From NCBI RefSeq assembly GCF_959029255.1, contig NZ_CAUFUE010000017.1, positions 1 to 64,000 of the forward strand: a DNA stretch of 64,000 nucleotides, read 5' to 3'. Positions 35,568 through 46,516 of the stretch are shown here, piece by piece. Position numbers and translations under genes: made by a program. Below the pieces are notes generated by a model. It was given only the letters and a program-made list of their open reading frames with translations. It searched no databases and had not been told where the DNA came from. Source of the DNA: an uncultured Bacteroides sp. (GTDB lineage Bacteria > Bacteroidota > Bacteroidia > Bacteroidales > Bacteroidaceae). Every line of letters begins with the position of its first letter. Position 1 is the stretch's first letter.

Positions 35568-35681
35568 ATGAAAACAAAACATCCTAAAACAGGAATTCAT
35601 CCGATTATCTATGATTTACAAAAAGAAGCCGAAAGCACTTTTATGACTATAACCCAAAATCTACATGTATTTTATACGTGA
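35568..35681 (+). pseudogene. Small fragment resembling the 5' end of fucI
   Basis: An ATG at 35568 opens a 37-codon frame ending in TGA at 35679-35681. Its first part, KTGIHPIIYD, then ESTFMTIT and a final Y, lines up by eye with the FucI N-terminus (KIGIRPIID, ESLEGITMTM, ELY). The glycine/arginine-rich loop between has changed. I read it as a decayed remnant of a second isomerase gene left between the NanQ-like gene and SusC. A short functional peptide is possible but unlikely. It fills most of the 214-base gap before SusC 1. Confidence 0.5.
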
Positions 35682-35754
35682 GTTAAATAGTAAATATTAA
35701 CTGATTATCTATTCTAAAGCAATCAGATTCTTTAACTAAATTACATTTAATATT

Positions 35755-38700
35755 ATGAAAGGAAATAAAGAACCGGTATGCAGTTTCAGCATGGTAAAAT
35801 ACAGAGCCAGCGCTTTGCTATTATGCCTGTTATGGATATGCATTGATTTATTAGCACAAACATCTCCCGATAAAGTGATAGTTGAAGGTGTAGTATATGA
35901 CCAAAGTGGTTTTCCATTGATAGGTGTAAACATAGTAGAAAAAGATAACTCTTCAAGTGGAATCATTACTGATATTGACGGGCACTTTAGTATGAGTGTA
36001 CCGCGCACTGCTACCTTGGTATTCTCTTATGTAGGTTTTGAGAAAAAGGAACTGCAATTAGGCAGTTTAAAATCTCTGACTAATTTAAAAATTGAATTAG
36101 AAGATGATACTCAGAAACTGACAGAAGTGGTTGTTGTCGGTTATGGCGTACAAAAAAAGGCATCCATCGTTGGTGCCATTACTCAAACCAAAGGTGACGA
36201 CTTACTGAAAGTAGGTGGAACCACCAATGTTTCCAGTGCCCTTACGGGTATGCTTCCAGGAGTTACGGCAATACAATCAAGTGGAGAACCGGGAAGTGAC
36301 CAAGCACAAATAGTCATTCGGGGAAAATCGACTTGGGGAAGTACAGATCCGCTAATTTTAGTAGACGGAATTGAGCGTAGTTTCAATGATATTGATCCTA
36401 ATGAAATTGAAAGTCTATCAGTACTGAAGGATGCGTCTGCTACTGCCGTATACGGAGTAAAGGGAGCCAATGGAGTAATTCTGGTAACTACCAAACGAGG
36501 AAAAGAAGGTAAAATTAAAATCAATTTCTCTTCAAACTTCGGACTGAAAGAGCCCATAAACAATTATGAAGTACTCGACCGACTTACGGCAATGGATTTA
36601 GCCAGTGAGGCTCATGCCAACGAAGGACGTTGGGATAAGATATACAGTGAAGCCTATAAAGATAACTGGAGAAATAATACCGATCCTTACTTCTACCCGG
36701 AACTCGATTGGAAAGACTTACTTTACAAGAAAGTAGCATTTTCACAACAATATAATCTGAATATGTCCGGAGGTACTTCTTTCGTTAAATACTTTGCTTC
36801 CATTGGTTATACGAAAGACGGAGACATTTTTAAAACAGAAAAGCAGCCTGAATACGATCCGACTTTCAAATATGAGCGATACAATTACCGTACAAATCTG
36901 GACATGGATGTCACTAAGTACACTAAAATATCTGTAAATCTTGCCGGAGACATAGCTACCCGCAACCGTCCTTTGTCATACATGGGAGGAGATCCGTTCA
37001 GTTCCTCATCCAGTGCCAACAACTCAAACCTTTTCTCATACATGTATCTGATGCCCAACTATGTCTATCCATTAAGATATGAAAACGGTATTTTGGGTAC
37101 AACCCCAATCGGTCGCTGGTGGAATCCTATTTATTCACTAAACTATCAGGGAAGTGCCACTCAGAAAACAAGCAGATTATTCAGTGATGTAACTTTAAAG
37201 CAAAGCCTGGATTTTATTACTAAAGGTTTGTCGGTACAAGCCAAAGTTTCATACAACACTACATTTGCCTATAACCGACTGATAAAAAAAGATATAGCCT
37301 GTATGTATTGGGAACCGGATTCCGATCCCATGTGGTTTCCTAATGACGAATGGGTAGAAAAACCGGCTGTATATGGTGGTGAGACATTAGATTACTCAAT
37401 AAAAGATTTATATTATGAAGCTTCGATTAATTATGCCCGCAAATTTGGTAATCATGATTTGTCTGTATTAGGTGTCTTCAATCGTCGTAATTATGAAACA
37501 AAACGTACCGGAACATCTTTAGTCGATTTCCCCAGTTATGAAGAAAGCTGGGTAGGACGTGTCACTTATAATTATGACAATCGCTACTTTGCGGAATTTA
37601 ACGGAGCATATACCGGTTCTGAAAAGTTTGCCCCGGGTAAACGTTTCGGCTTTTTCCCGTCTATGGCAATAGGATGGATGATTACAGAAGAACCTTTTAT
37701 TAAGAAATTGGATTTTTTGAGTTTCCTGACAAAAGCAAAAGTAAGATATTCATACGGGGAAGTAGGTAGTGACCACAGTGCTTCACGTTTTACGTATCTC
37801 ACCCAATATTCCTCCGGTAGTAATGCTACATTTGGTGACGATAAAGCATATAATGATTATATATTATATTTTGAAAGCGGAGCAGCGAATGAAAATGCAA
37901 CATGGGAAACAGCACGTAAACAAAACTTAGGTATTGAGCTATCATTCTTCAACAAACTCAATCTCGTTATTGATTTCTTCAGTGAAAAACGTGATGGTAT
38001 ATTAATGAAAAGAGACAATACCGTACCTGTATGGTTCGGTCAGACTGCTCCATACGCAAATTTAGGCAAAACCAAAAATCATGGTTATGAGATTGAGGCG
38101 GAATGGCATGATAATATTCGCGATTTTCAATATTATCTTAAAGCAGGCTTCTCATTCCAGGAAAACAGAGTGGAGTTTCGTGATGACCCCGTAAACCGCT
38201 TAGAATATCAAAAAAATGCAGGTAAACCCATCGGTTACTCATCCAGACTCGACCAGATTGATATTAACCGCTCATGGGACGACGTATATAATTCACCCGC
38301 TTCCATCTGGCAAAATGATTTCAGACAACCCGGAGATTTCATTTACAACGATTATAATGGCGACGGTGTAATCGATGATAATGATAAAGTCCCCATGAAA
38401 TTAACTTCAGACCCAGCCTATACTTATTCATTTACTCTTGGATTTAATTATAAAAATTTTGGTTTCAGAGCCTTATTCTATGGAGTAGCAGGAGTTGAAA
38501 AACGGACTTCATTCTTATGGGAATTCCCTTATGATTATGATATGGCGTGGCCCGAAAGCCAAGGACGTTGGAATTGGAATAATGTAAATGCCAACCGCCC
38601 CCGCCTCAGTATGAAGAATACTGCACATATCCGCGAGTCCTCAAACTATGGGTTAATGGATGCCTCCTATTTCAGATTAAAGACATTAGAATTATCCTAT

Positions 38701-38880
38701 GACATCAAAGCTGAAGTATTACGCCGTTTCGTTGGCATCAATAACATGCAAATTTATGTAAATGGTAACAACTTGTTCACAGTCACCTCATTCGATAATC
38801 GGATTGATCCGGAATCTGGTGGCTCAGGCAGTTACCCTTTAACTCGCAGATATAATATGGGATTCCGATTAACTTTCTAA
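35755..38880 (+). CDS. SusC/RagA TonB-dependent outer-membrane transporter (pair 1)
   Basis: A 1041-residue outer-membrane import channel with a Sec signal peptide (about residues 1-35). A carboxypeptidase-regulatory-like domain (about 45-120) is followed by the TonB-linked plug (about 125-250) containing EVVVVGYGVQKK, LILVDGIERSFNDIDPNEIE, and VLKDASATAVYGVKGANG. A 22-strand barrel ends with the aromatic RLTF. It works with the SusD lipoprotein 13 bases downstream to import oligosaccharides at the expense of TonB energy. The glycan is unknown. Confidence 0.96.
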   Translation: MKGNKEPVCSFSMVKYRASALLLCLLWICIDLLAQTSPDKVIVEGVVYDQSGFPLIGVNIVEKDNSSSGIITDIDGHFSMSVPRTATLVFSYVGFEKKELQLGSLKSLTNLKIELEDDTQKLTEVVVVGYGVQKKASIVGAITQTKGDDLLKVGGTTNVSSALTGMLPGVTAIQSSGEPGSDQAQIVIRGKSTWGSTDPLILVDGIERSFNDIDPNEIESLSVLKDASATAVYGVKGANGVILVTTKRGKEGKIKINFSSNFGLKEPINNYEVLDRLTAMDLASEAHANEGRWDKIYSEAYKDNWRNNTDPYFYPELDWKDLLYKKVAFSQQYNLNMSGGTSFVKYFASIGYTKDGDIFKTEKQPEYDPTFKYERYNYRTNLDMDVTKYTKISVNLAGDIATRNRPLSYMGGDPFSSSSSANNSNLFSYMYLMPNYVYPLRYENGILGTTPIGRWWNPIYSLNYQGSATQKTSRLFSDVTLKQSLDFITKGLSVQAKVSYNTTFAYNRLIKKDIACMYWEPDSDPMWFPNDEWVEKPAVYGGETLDYSIKDLYYEASINYARKFGNHDLSVLGVFNRRNYETKRTGTSLVDFPSYEESWVGRVTYNYDNRYFAEFNGAYTGSEKFAPGKRFGFFPSMAIGWMITEEPFIKKLDFLSFLTKAKVRYSYGEVGSDHSASRFTYLTQYSSGSNATFGDDKAYNDYILYFESGAANENATWETARKQNLGIELSFFNKLNLVIDFFSEKRDGILMKRDNTVPVWFGQTAPYANLGKTKNHGYEIEAEWHDNIRDFQYYLKAGFSFQENRVEFRDDPVNRLEYQKNAGKPIGYSSRLDQIDINRSWDDVYNSPASIWQNDFRQPGDFIYNDYNGDGVIDDNDKVPMKLTSDPAYTYSFTLGFNYKNFGFRALFYGVAGVEKRTSFLWEFPYDYDMAWPESQGRWNWNNVNANRPRLSMKNTAHIRESSNYGLMDASYFRLKTLELSYDIKAEVLRRFVGINNMQIYVNGNNLFTVTSFDNRIDPESGGSGSYPLTRRYNMGFRLTF

Positions 38881-38893
38881 ATATTAATATATT

Positions 38894-40678
38894 ATGAAAA
38901 ATAAAAACATATATCTAATTTTATCAGTCTTCCTGATGCTTACCTCATGTGAAGATTATTTGGATAAATCACCAGATATGGGTATCACTGATAAGGAAGT
39001 ATTCCAGAATTATCTATCCTATAGAGGTGTTTTAGATAAAGTATACGTATTAACTTGTGACCCTTTTCTCTCTACCCACGGTGGAGGAAGATTTGCCTTT
39101 GGAGACGAAGGGTTATGTACCGCCAAAGGAACTTGCCATAGAGATTTAAACGATGGTAACTACATGCTTACTAAGGATAATCTGGAATTGGGCTGGTACA
39201 CGGGTGAGGCCATGAATTCTGTAGCTACTAACAAAATGCCGATAATTGCCATGGCTATGCGAAATCTACGTACTGCTAATTTATGTATCAGCCATATAGA
39301 TAATTTGCAGGACGCTACCCCCGAACAGCGTGACCACCTTTTAGGACAAGCTTATTTTTTCAGGGCTTGGAATTATTTTGAAATAATCCGTCGATGGGGA
39401 GGTATGTTCAAGTTTGATAAAGTATTCACTTCAGATGACGATATGGATTTTCCGCGTTTGTCATACCATGAATCAACAGATTGGCTCGTTTCTGATCTTG
39501 AACTTGCCTATCAGTTACTGCCTGATAAATGGGAAGCTTCTGAAAAAGGTCGAGTTACTAAAGCTGCTGCGTTGGCTCTTAAGAGCATGGCACTCCTCTA
39601 TTCAGCCAGTCCCTCCATGTGTCCTGAATTAAACTACAGTTATGATATTGAAATCTGTAAAAAAGCAGCTTCTGCTGCATGGCAAGCAATTGACTATATC
39701 AATAAAACTGGTTGTAACAGATTAATGCCGGGAAAAACAGTAGAAGAATACTCAAAAATATTCTATAACAAGGATGTTATGGCTAGTGACGAAGCTATCT
39801 TCTATCAAACTAAAAGAACGGGAAAGCGTGCCATCAGCGAATGGAATGCCAATTTTATACCAAATTCCATGTGTGCTTCCAATGTACATTGTGCATCTCC
39901 CACACAGAATATGGTAGATATGTTTGAAATGGCTGATGGTCGTACCATTAAAGATGCAGGCAATGATTACGATAATCAAAACCCTTATGTAAATCGTGAT
40001 CCCCGATTCTATTATGACATTTTATATAATGGAGTAAAATGGGGAAACAATAAAGGTGTCCCCCATTATTTTGAGTTATGGGAATACAACTCTTACGATA
40101 ATACAAAATCGGCAGACATGATGGCTTTATTCTCACAAACTTACAATCCACGTTGTCCATATCTCATCAGGAAATGGTGGCCAGAAACAGCCAATAAGTG
40201 GGAAAACGACTATAATTACTATATGCCAGCTATTTATATCAGGGTAGCACAACTTTATCTTGATTTCGCAGAAGCCGCCAATGAAGCTTATGGACCTGAA
40301 ACGAAAGTACCGGGTACGGATATGTCTGCTGTCGATGCTATAAACATCATTCGCAACAGAGTAGGAGCTGTTCCGGTCAGAAACGAATACAAAGCCAGCA
40401 AAGAAATATTCAGAGACCGAATCCGCAATGAAAGAGCCGTTGAATTATGTTTTGAAGACCACCGTTGGCACGATATTCGCCGTTGGAGAATTGCCAAGGA
40501 TGTGGTAAAGGTAATTTATAAAGCTGTGATTACCCGTACGGGAAAAAACGAATTCCGGTTTGAATACATGGAACATCCTGACTATAAGCGTGTATTCGAA
40601 GACAAACATTATTGGTATCCGATACCTAAAAGCCAAATGGAAATGCTCAATAATGTAGAGCAAAATCCTGGCTGGTAG
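38894..40678 (+). CDS. SusD/RagB glycan-binding lipoprotein (pair 1)
   Basis: A 594-residue surface lipoprotein with signal peptide and lipobox (LMLTSCED, cysteine near 19). SusD features: LGQAYFFRAWNYFEIIRRWGG near residue 150, TPR-like helices, and the C-terminal RIRNERAVELCFEDHRWHDIRRW block. It caps the SusC partner encoded just upstream and captures glycan. Gene order and spacing mark it as the mate of the SusC at 35755. Confidence 0.95.
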   Translation: MKNKNIYLILSVFLMLTSCEDYLDKSPDMGITDKEVFQNYLSYRGVLDKVYVLTCDPFLSTHGGGRFAFGDEGLCTAKGTCHRDLNDGNYMLTKDNLELGWYTGEAMNSVATNKMPIIAMAMRNLRTANLCISHIDNLQDATPEQRDHLLGQAYFFRAWNYFEIIRRWGGMFKFDKVFTSDDDMDFPRLSYHESTDWLVSDLELAYQLLPDKWEASEKGRVTKAAALALKSMALLYSASPSMCPELNYSYDIEICKKAASAAWQAIDYINKTGCNRLMPGKTVEEYSKIFYNKDVMASDEAIFYQTKRTGKRAISEWNANFIPNSMCASNVHCASPTQNMVDMFEMADGRTIKDAGNDYDNQNPYVNRDPRFYYDILYNGVKWGNNKGVPHYFELWEYNSYDNTKSADMMALFSQTYNPRCPYLIRKWWPETANKWENDYNYYMPAIYIRVAQLYLDFAEAANEAYGPETKVPGTDMSAVDAINIIRNRVGAVPVRNEYKASKEIFRDRIRNERAVELCFEDHRWHDIRRWRIAKDVVKVIYKAVITRTGKNEFRFEYMEHPDYKRVFEDKHYWYPIPKSQMEMLNNVEQNPGW

Positions 40679-40709
40679 AAAAAGAGCTATAAATTATAAT
40701 TTGTAGGAT

Positions 40710-43700
40710 ATGAAAACACTATACATATATATTATTCTGATGCTTCTACTACCATCTTTTTCGGGAAGTAGCATCTATGCACAGAAAAAGAAAGAGGCCA
40801 AACAATATTCTGAAATAAAGGCTAAAGTTGTCGACAAAAAAGGAAATCCGATACAATCGGTAAAAATAACGGTCGATGAAGGTATTTTTGAATCATCCAC
40901 AGATAAACAAGGAAGATTTTCTCTGAAGGTGACTAATCACAGTACATTGGTATTTGATGTTTCCGGATATGAACCTCAATATCTGGAAGTATCTGCAATC
41001 AAACAAAATCCTGTAGTGGTTATGGAAAAATCCATCCCTTATGGAGGAACCAAAGATAGAATTGAATTGCCTTTCCGAAAAACTGTAGCGCGAGAAGTAG
41101 TGGGTGCTGTATCGACTATAGACGAAAATACCATTTCCGGTTCCAACCAAATGAATGTATTGAATATACTTTCAGGTAAAGCTCCGGGGTTGAATGTATC
41201 GCAAGTACCTACTGAACCGGGACGTTCAGCCACTACACTTAATATACGAGGTTTATCCCGTTCCCTGACAGATAATGCTCCGTTAATTATCATTGACGGT
41301 ATCGAACGTCCTTTGGAAGATTTGACCCCGGAAGAAATAGAGTCTATTACCATCCTGAAAGATGCTACCTCTAAAATACTATACGGTCCCAAAGCTGTAA
41401 ACGGTGTATTATTAGTAAAAACCAAAAGAGGAATAAAATATAGAAGGGAACGCCAATTTAATATTGAATTTGGGGCACAAACACCCATACGCATGCCTGA
41501 ATATCTGAACTCAGCTGATTATGCAACCATGTACAATCAGGCAAGGGAAAATGATGGTTTATCCCCCTACTATACTCAATCCGATATTGAAGGCTATCGT
41601 AGAGGAACTAATCCCATACTTTATCCCGACGTTGATTTCCATAAACAGTGCTTGAATGATAACATGAGTTATAGAAAGGCGATAGCACAATTCCGGGGTG
41701 GAAATGCAGCAGCCCAATATTATGTAAATGCTACTTATGCCGGTTATGGTGGATACGAAGCTGTAGGCAATAGTAATACTTCAAATAAATTCAATTTACG
41801 TGTAAACCTTGATTACAAAGTAAATGATTGGCTGAAGGCATTTGTAGACATTGCCGGACAAATGGAATTTTATACGACCAACTACATGTCCACCGATGAA
41901 CTATTTTCCCGTTTATCATCACATCGACCAAACGCCTATCCTATAAAATTCAATGATCCTGAAAATCCGGCAACAGAAGTCTATGGTTCGATGGCAAATG
42001 CCAATCTTTCTTCATCACGAGAAAATATATACGCCGAAATGTTGTTGGGCGGTTCCAAAGAAAACACTGTCAGAAAAGGACAGACCAATATTGGTTTCGA
42101 TTTGAGTCTGGACCGATATGTCAAGGGCTTAAGTGCCAAGGCATACATAACATTCGATGTTTATAACTATTTAGTAGTTGGTAAAAAAGAAGATTTTTCT
42201 TCATACCGCCCACTCTTTAATGAAAATGGTTTGATTGGAAAAGAATTGCTTACTGTAGAAAAAAAAGTATCAGACAAGACTAGAATTACAGACCAGATGT
42301 ATCGTAACTATGGTTATTTCGGACAACTAAGTTATGACCGTACATTTCAAAAGAAACATCAACTAAAGTCCGATTTAGTATTATTCCAAAGTAGACGAGA
42401 AAACCTCGGTTCTTCACAAGACGATGTAAACAGAACCTTTGCACTTCGCACAAATTATGTGTACAACAAAAAGTGGGTTGCAGAATTGGATATGGCCGTA
42501 ATGGGTAGTTCCCGTTTTGCAAAAGGTAATCGTTACGGTTATTTCCCAACAGCAGGAATTGCCTGGATTGCTTCAGAAGAAAAGTTTTTAAAAGACAAAG
42601 AATGGCTCGATTTCCTAAAAGTAAAAGCTAGTACAGGATTATTAGGAACCGATCGTTATTTCGATTTCTTCTTATTTGAATCTCGTTGGAACACAAGTCA
42701 AAGCACACACTTTGGTCCCAAACTTGAAGAAAATATCAATACATCGACTTTGGTACACGTAGGAAACCCTGATTTGACATGGGAAAAATCGTTTGAAATA
42801 AATATCGGAGCAGAAGCCTCATTCCTAAATTGCCTGGAAGCAGATTTCAACTATTTCAATAATTTCCGCTATGACATCCTTACTCCTACTACTTCATTCA
42901 GTACCATAAGTGGAGGTGAATTGATGTATAGGAACTACGGCAGCGTACGTAACCAAGGAGTAGAATTGGCATTGGAATATTCAGGTAATATCGGAGATTT
43001 TCATTACTCAATAGGTGGTAATACAATATGGAGTAAAGCCATGTACGAGAAAGCGGACGATATGGAAGGATTATCTCAAAACCGTAAGAAAGAGGGTAAG
43101 CCGCTTGATACTCGTTTCGGACTGATAGCCGAAGGACTCTTCAGAAGTGAAAATGAAATTGCAGGGCATCCTATACAAGATTTTGGTCCGGTACAGATTG
43201 GCGATGTAAAATATGCAAATACAAATAATGACAATCATATCAATGAAAACGACATGCTACCAATCGGTAACGAATATCCACGTTTTCAATTTGGTTTGAA
43301 TATCAATTTAGCATATAAAGGTTTTGAACTTTCTCTATCAGGTTCGGGTATGGCACAATATGACATATACCTTAGTAATTCTTACTATTGGATGAGAGAA
43401 GATCAAAAGTATTCCACATTCGTCAAGAATTACTTTAACCCGTCTACCGGTGAAGGCACATTCCCGCGACTCACTACACAGCAAAGCCAGAATAACTACC
43501 GTTCTTCTTCTTTGTGGATGCGTAGTGGAAACTTTTTCAAATTACGCGATGCCATGTTGAGCTATTCATTACCTCAGACCATCACAAACAAAATGACGCT
43601 GAAGCAAGTGAAACTGTTCGTTAGAGGTTCCAATTTATTCACCATTTCTTCCATAAAAGACCTCGACCCCGAATATATTGATGCAGGTGTAACCGGATAT

Positions 43701-43745
43701 CCTTTCTTCCGCTCATTTACAGGAGGAATTAATATTGTATTCTAA
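40710..43745 (+). CDS. SusC/RagA TonB-dependent outer-membrane transporter (pair 2)
   Basis: A 1011-residue SusC-like protein with signal peptide (ending SIYAQ near residue 25). It has a regulatory-like domain (about 37-110) and a divergent plug: LIIIDGIERPLEDLTPEEIE and ILKDATSKILYGPKAVNG, where the common DASATAVYG is altered. The barrel ends in IVF. The plug difference from pair 1 suggests a different cargo or size class. Its SusD partner begins 29 bases downstream. Confidence 0.94.
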   Translation: MKTLYIYIILMLLLPSFSGSSIYAQKKKEAKQYSEIKAKVVDKKGNPIQSVKITVDEGIFESSTDKQGRFSLKVTNHSTLVFDVSGYEPQYLEVSAIKQNPVVVMEKSIPYGGTKDRIELPFRKTVAREVVGAVSTIDENTISGSNQMNVLNILSGKAPGLNVSQVPTEPGRSATTLNIRGLSRSLTDNAPLIIIDGIERPLEDLTPEEIESITILKDATSKILYGPKAVNGVLLVKTKRGIKYRRERQFNIEFGAQTPIRMPEYLNSADYATMYNQARENDGLSPYYTQSDIEGYRRGTNPILYPDVDFHKQCLNDNMSYRKAIAQFRGGNAAAQYYVNATYAGYGGYEAVGNSNTSNKFNLRVNLDYKVNDWLKAFVDIAGQMEFYTTNYMSTDELFSRLSSHRPNAYPIKFNDPENPATEVYGSMANANLSSSRENIYAEMLLGGSKENTVRKGQTNIGFDLSLDRYVKGLSAKAYITFDVYNYLVVGKKEDFSSYRPLFNENGLIGKELLTVEKKVSDKTRITDQMYRNYGYFGQLSYDRTFQKKHQLKSDLVLFQSRRENLGSSQDDVNRTFALRTNYVYNKKWVAELDMAVMGSSRFAKGNRYGYFPTAGIAWIASEEKFLKDKEWLDFLKVKASTGLLGTDRYFDFFLFESRWNTSQSTHFGPKLEENINTSTLVHVGNPDLTWEKSFEINIGAEASFLNCLEADFNYFNNFRYDILTPTTSFSTISGGELMYRNYGSVRNQGVELALEYSGNIGDFHYSIGGNTIWSKAMYEKADDMEGLSQNRKKEGKPLDTRFGLIAEGLFRSENEIAGHPIQDFGPVQIGDVKYANTNNDNHINENDMLPIGNEYPRFQFGLNINLAYKGFELSLSGSGMAQYDIYLSNSYYWMREDQKYSTFVKNYFNPSTGEGTFPRLTTQQSQNNYRSSSLWMRSGNFFKLRDAMLSYSLPQTITNKMTLKQVKLFVRGSNLFTISSIKDLDPEYIDAGVTGYPFFRSFTGGINIVF

Positions 43746-43774
43746 TAAGAAAAATAAATATAAATCTATCGAAT

Positions 43775-45502
43775 ATGAAACTACAAGATATCATAAAACA
43801 ATTATTAGTTGTAATCTTGATTAGTCTATATGGTTGTTCAGATTTTCTGGACCCTAAAATTGATGATAATTACAACGATGAAACTGTTTGGAATGACCGA
43901 ACATTCGCTATGGGTGCATTAGTAGATGGCTATGCCCAACTGCCTACCTATTATGATTGCTTTTCAAACAATTATCTTGATTGTGCCACCGATAATGCCG
44001 TTACCAATGATTATAATACTCAGGTTTTGAATATGGCATTAGGATCATGGCGCCCTGATTATAACCCTCTCGACACATGGACTAACTGTTATAAACAAAT
44101 CCGGAACATGAACTATTTTCTGGAACGGGCTCCAAAGATAAAGTTCTCTAATAAAGATGAACTAAACACGGTCATTCAACGCCGGTCAAGAGGAGAAGCC
44201 TATTTTTTAAGAGCATGGTACCAATTTGAATTACTAAGCAGGTTCTCGGGAATTGCCACAAACGGGCAATTATTGGGTTTTCCCATTGTCACTGCTTCTT
44301 TACCGCAAAATGAAAACATCAAGCAACCCCGTAATTCGTTTGATGACTGTGTAAAGCAGATATATGATGACATTGACAGCTGCATGTTATATCTCCCCCA
44401 GAAATATAACGATGCAAACAACGCAGAGTTGGGACCAACCAAGGAAGGTCGTGCCACCACAATTGCGGCAGTCTGTCTGAAGTCACGTTTGGCACTCTAT
44501 GCAGCCAGTCCTTCCTATACTATTGAAAAAAATGAAACTGAAAAGATAAAATTATGGGAAGCTGCTGCACGATATGCTATGGAAGCCATCCAACTTAGCG
44601 GTACTTCTTTACCCGCTATGAAAGCCGACTTTTTTGAAAAGCCGGACCATTCCGAAGTATTATGGCGTAACTATCAGGAAGATATCAACACACCTGAACG
44701 GAACAATTTCATTCCTCAATTATACGGTTGGGGACGTACCAATCCGTCACAACAACTGGTGGATGCTTTTCCCATGAAAAACGGATACCCTATTACCGAC
44801 GTTCAACATAGCGGATATGATTCTGAAAATCCTTATACCGGCCGTGATACACGTTTTGACTTAGCAATCTTATACAATGGTGCTACCTTCTCTAAAACTA
44901 AAGTTGAAACTTTTGAAGGAGGTCTTGATACGGAAAGTAATAAAGAAAAAGCCACCCGCACAGGTTATTACTTACGTAAAACTATCAGTGAAAATGTTTC
45001 CATCGTTCCCGGACAAACCGCAACCAAAGCTAAACATCACTACTGCATTTTCCGTAAGGGAGAATTATGGCTGAATTACGCAGAAGCAGCCAACGAAGCA
45101 TGGGGACCCAAAGCCGATCCGCTCGGTTTGGGTAAAACAGCAGAAACGATGTTGAAAGAATTACGTAAAAGAGCAGGAATTAATTCTTCAGATACATATA
45201 CAGAAGAAATGGCGACAGCCGGAAAAGATGAATTCCGTCGATTGGTTCAGAACGAACGTCGCATCGAGTTATGTTTTGAAAATCACAGATTTTTTGACAT
45301 AAGGCGCTGGATGCTTCCTTTAGAAGTTATAAACACACCGGTAAAAGGTGTTACAATTCAAAAATCGGGTGACACATTTACGTATAACTTTGATAAGATT
45401 GTAGAAAGACGAAATTATCAAGATTATATGTATTACGGTCCCATACCTGAAACAGAAATAAACAGCACCAACGGGTTAATTTTACAAAATAAAGGATGGT
45501 AA
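43775..45502 (+). CDS. SusD/RagB glycan-binding lipoprotein (pair 2)
   Basis: A 575-residue SusD-like lipoprotein with lipobox (LYGCSD, cysteine near 21). Conserved SusD elements are RSRGEAYFLRAWYQFELLSRFSG near residue 135, AAANEAWG near 440, and LVQNERRIELCFENHRFFDIRRW near 490. It partners the SusC at 40710. It is clearly different in sequence from the first SusD, so the pairs are not a recent duplication. Confidence 0.95.
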   Translation: MKLQDIIKQLLVVILISLYGCSDFLDPKIDDNYNDETVWNDRTFAMGALVDGYAQLPTYYDCFSNNYLDCATDNAVTNDYNTQVLNMALGSWRPDYNPLDTWTNCYKQIRNMNYFLERAPKIKFSNKDELNTVIQRRSRGEAYFLRAWYQFELLSRFSGIATNGQLLGFPIVTASLPQNENIKQPRNSFDDCVKQIYDDIDSCMLYLPQKYNDANNAELGPTKEGRATTIAAVCLKSRLALYAASPSYTIEKNETEKIKLWEAAARYAMEAIQLSGTSLPAMKADFFEKPDHSEVLWRNYQEDINTPERNNFIPQLYGWGRTNPSQQLVDAFPMKNGYPITDVQHSGYDSENPYTGRDTRFDLAILYNGATFSKTKVETFEGGLDTESNKEKATRTGYYLRKTISENVSIVPGQTATKAKHHYCIFRKGELWLNYAEAANEAWGPKADPLGLGKTAETMLKELRKRAGINSSDTYTEEMATAGKDEFRRLVQNERRIELCFENHRFFDIRRWMLPLEVINTPVKGVTIQKSGDTFTYNFDKIVERRNYQDYMYYGPIPETEINSTNGLILQNKGW

Positions 45503-45553
45503 TTATATCTACCTCTCCTTTCTCACATTTTAAAGACTAAAATCAAAAAGAAT

Positions 45554-46507
45554 ATGAAAACTAAATTGATTTTCTTATTGACAATAATCCTATCTTTAAG
45601 TTCTTGTCAGAAGTACGAAGACTTTATTGAGGATTTCGACTATTCCACCACCTATTTTGCGTATCAAAGACCTGTACGCACCGTATTTTCAAACAATCCA
45701 TCTATCGAAATAGGTGTAGTCTTAGGAGGGAAACGTGAAAATAAAACAAACGAAGAAGTAACTTTCCAAATAGAACCGGAAATGTTGGAAAACCCTGCTT
45801 ATGTAGGAAACAATCATTTTAAATTGTTACCGGAAGATTATTACTCTTTAAGTAACAATCATACAATTACTATTCCTAAAGGAAAATTCTTGGGAACAAT
45901 CAAGCTGACTCTGAACAAAGAAAAGTTCCTGACCGATCCTTTAGCCACTGAAAACACCTATGCTTTACCGGTTCGGATTACCGAAAGTACTACCGACCAA
46001 ATTTTGAAAGGAGATGCCGAAGCCGGTATTGAAGCCAAAGATTATACCATAATCGTCATCAAATATATCAGTGAATTTCACGGTGTATATTACCATCGGG
46101 GAGAACGGGCTTCGTATGATAATTCTGGAAAGTTAATTGAAATATTGAAGTACGTAGGAGAACATGAAGAGGATATGTACATCAAAAATTTAGTATGGAA
46201 TTTAGGTACTGTCGATGCTTCAAGCCTGATTACAGACGGTATAGCAGAATTTCTTTCCGGAGCTTCCAAATACTCAATGGTTTTGAACGTAAATGAAAAC
46301 AACAGTGTTTCCATTTCAGACAATCCAATTCCCGGAAGTTCCAAAATCACCGGAATAAAAGACCTCGGTGATTCCAAATATGACCGGGAGAAAAAGAAAT
46401 TTTATTTGAATTACGAGTATAGAGACGAAGCTAATGGAATGCGTTATGTAATGGCCGATACACTAATCTATCGCAATACGGAAATGAAACTGGAATTATG
46501 GGATTAA
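45554..46507 (+). CDS. DUF1735-type surface lipoprotein
   Basis: A 317-residue lipoprotein (LSLSSCQK, cysteine near 18). The N-terminal domain (about 20-160) fits the DUF1735/BT_3987-like family: TYFAYQRPVRTVF, then a segment ending with YYSLSNNHTITIPKG, then a strand block ALPVRITES. The C-terminal half is beta-rich and unassigned. Such proteins often follow SusD in PULs as surface glycan-binding proteins, which is the likely role here. Confidence 0.75.
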   Translation: MKTKLIFLLTIILSLSSCQKYEDFIEDFDYSTTYFAYQRPVRTVFSNNPSIEIGVVLGGKRENKTNEEVTFQIEPEMLENPAYVGNNHFKLLPEDYYSLSNNHTITIPKGKFLGTIKLTLNKEKFLTDPLATENTYALPVRITESTTDQILKGDAEAGIEAKDYTIIVIKYISEFHGVYYHRGERASYDNSGKLIEILKYVGEHEEDMYIKNLVWNLGTVDASSLITDGIAEFLSGASKYSMVLNVNENNSVSISDNPIPGSSKITGIKDLGDSKYDREKKKFYLNYEYRDEANGMRYVMADTLIYRNTEMKLELWD

Positions 46508-46516
46508 AAAACACCG

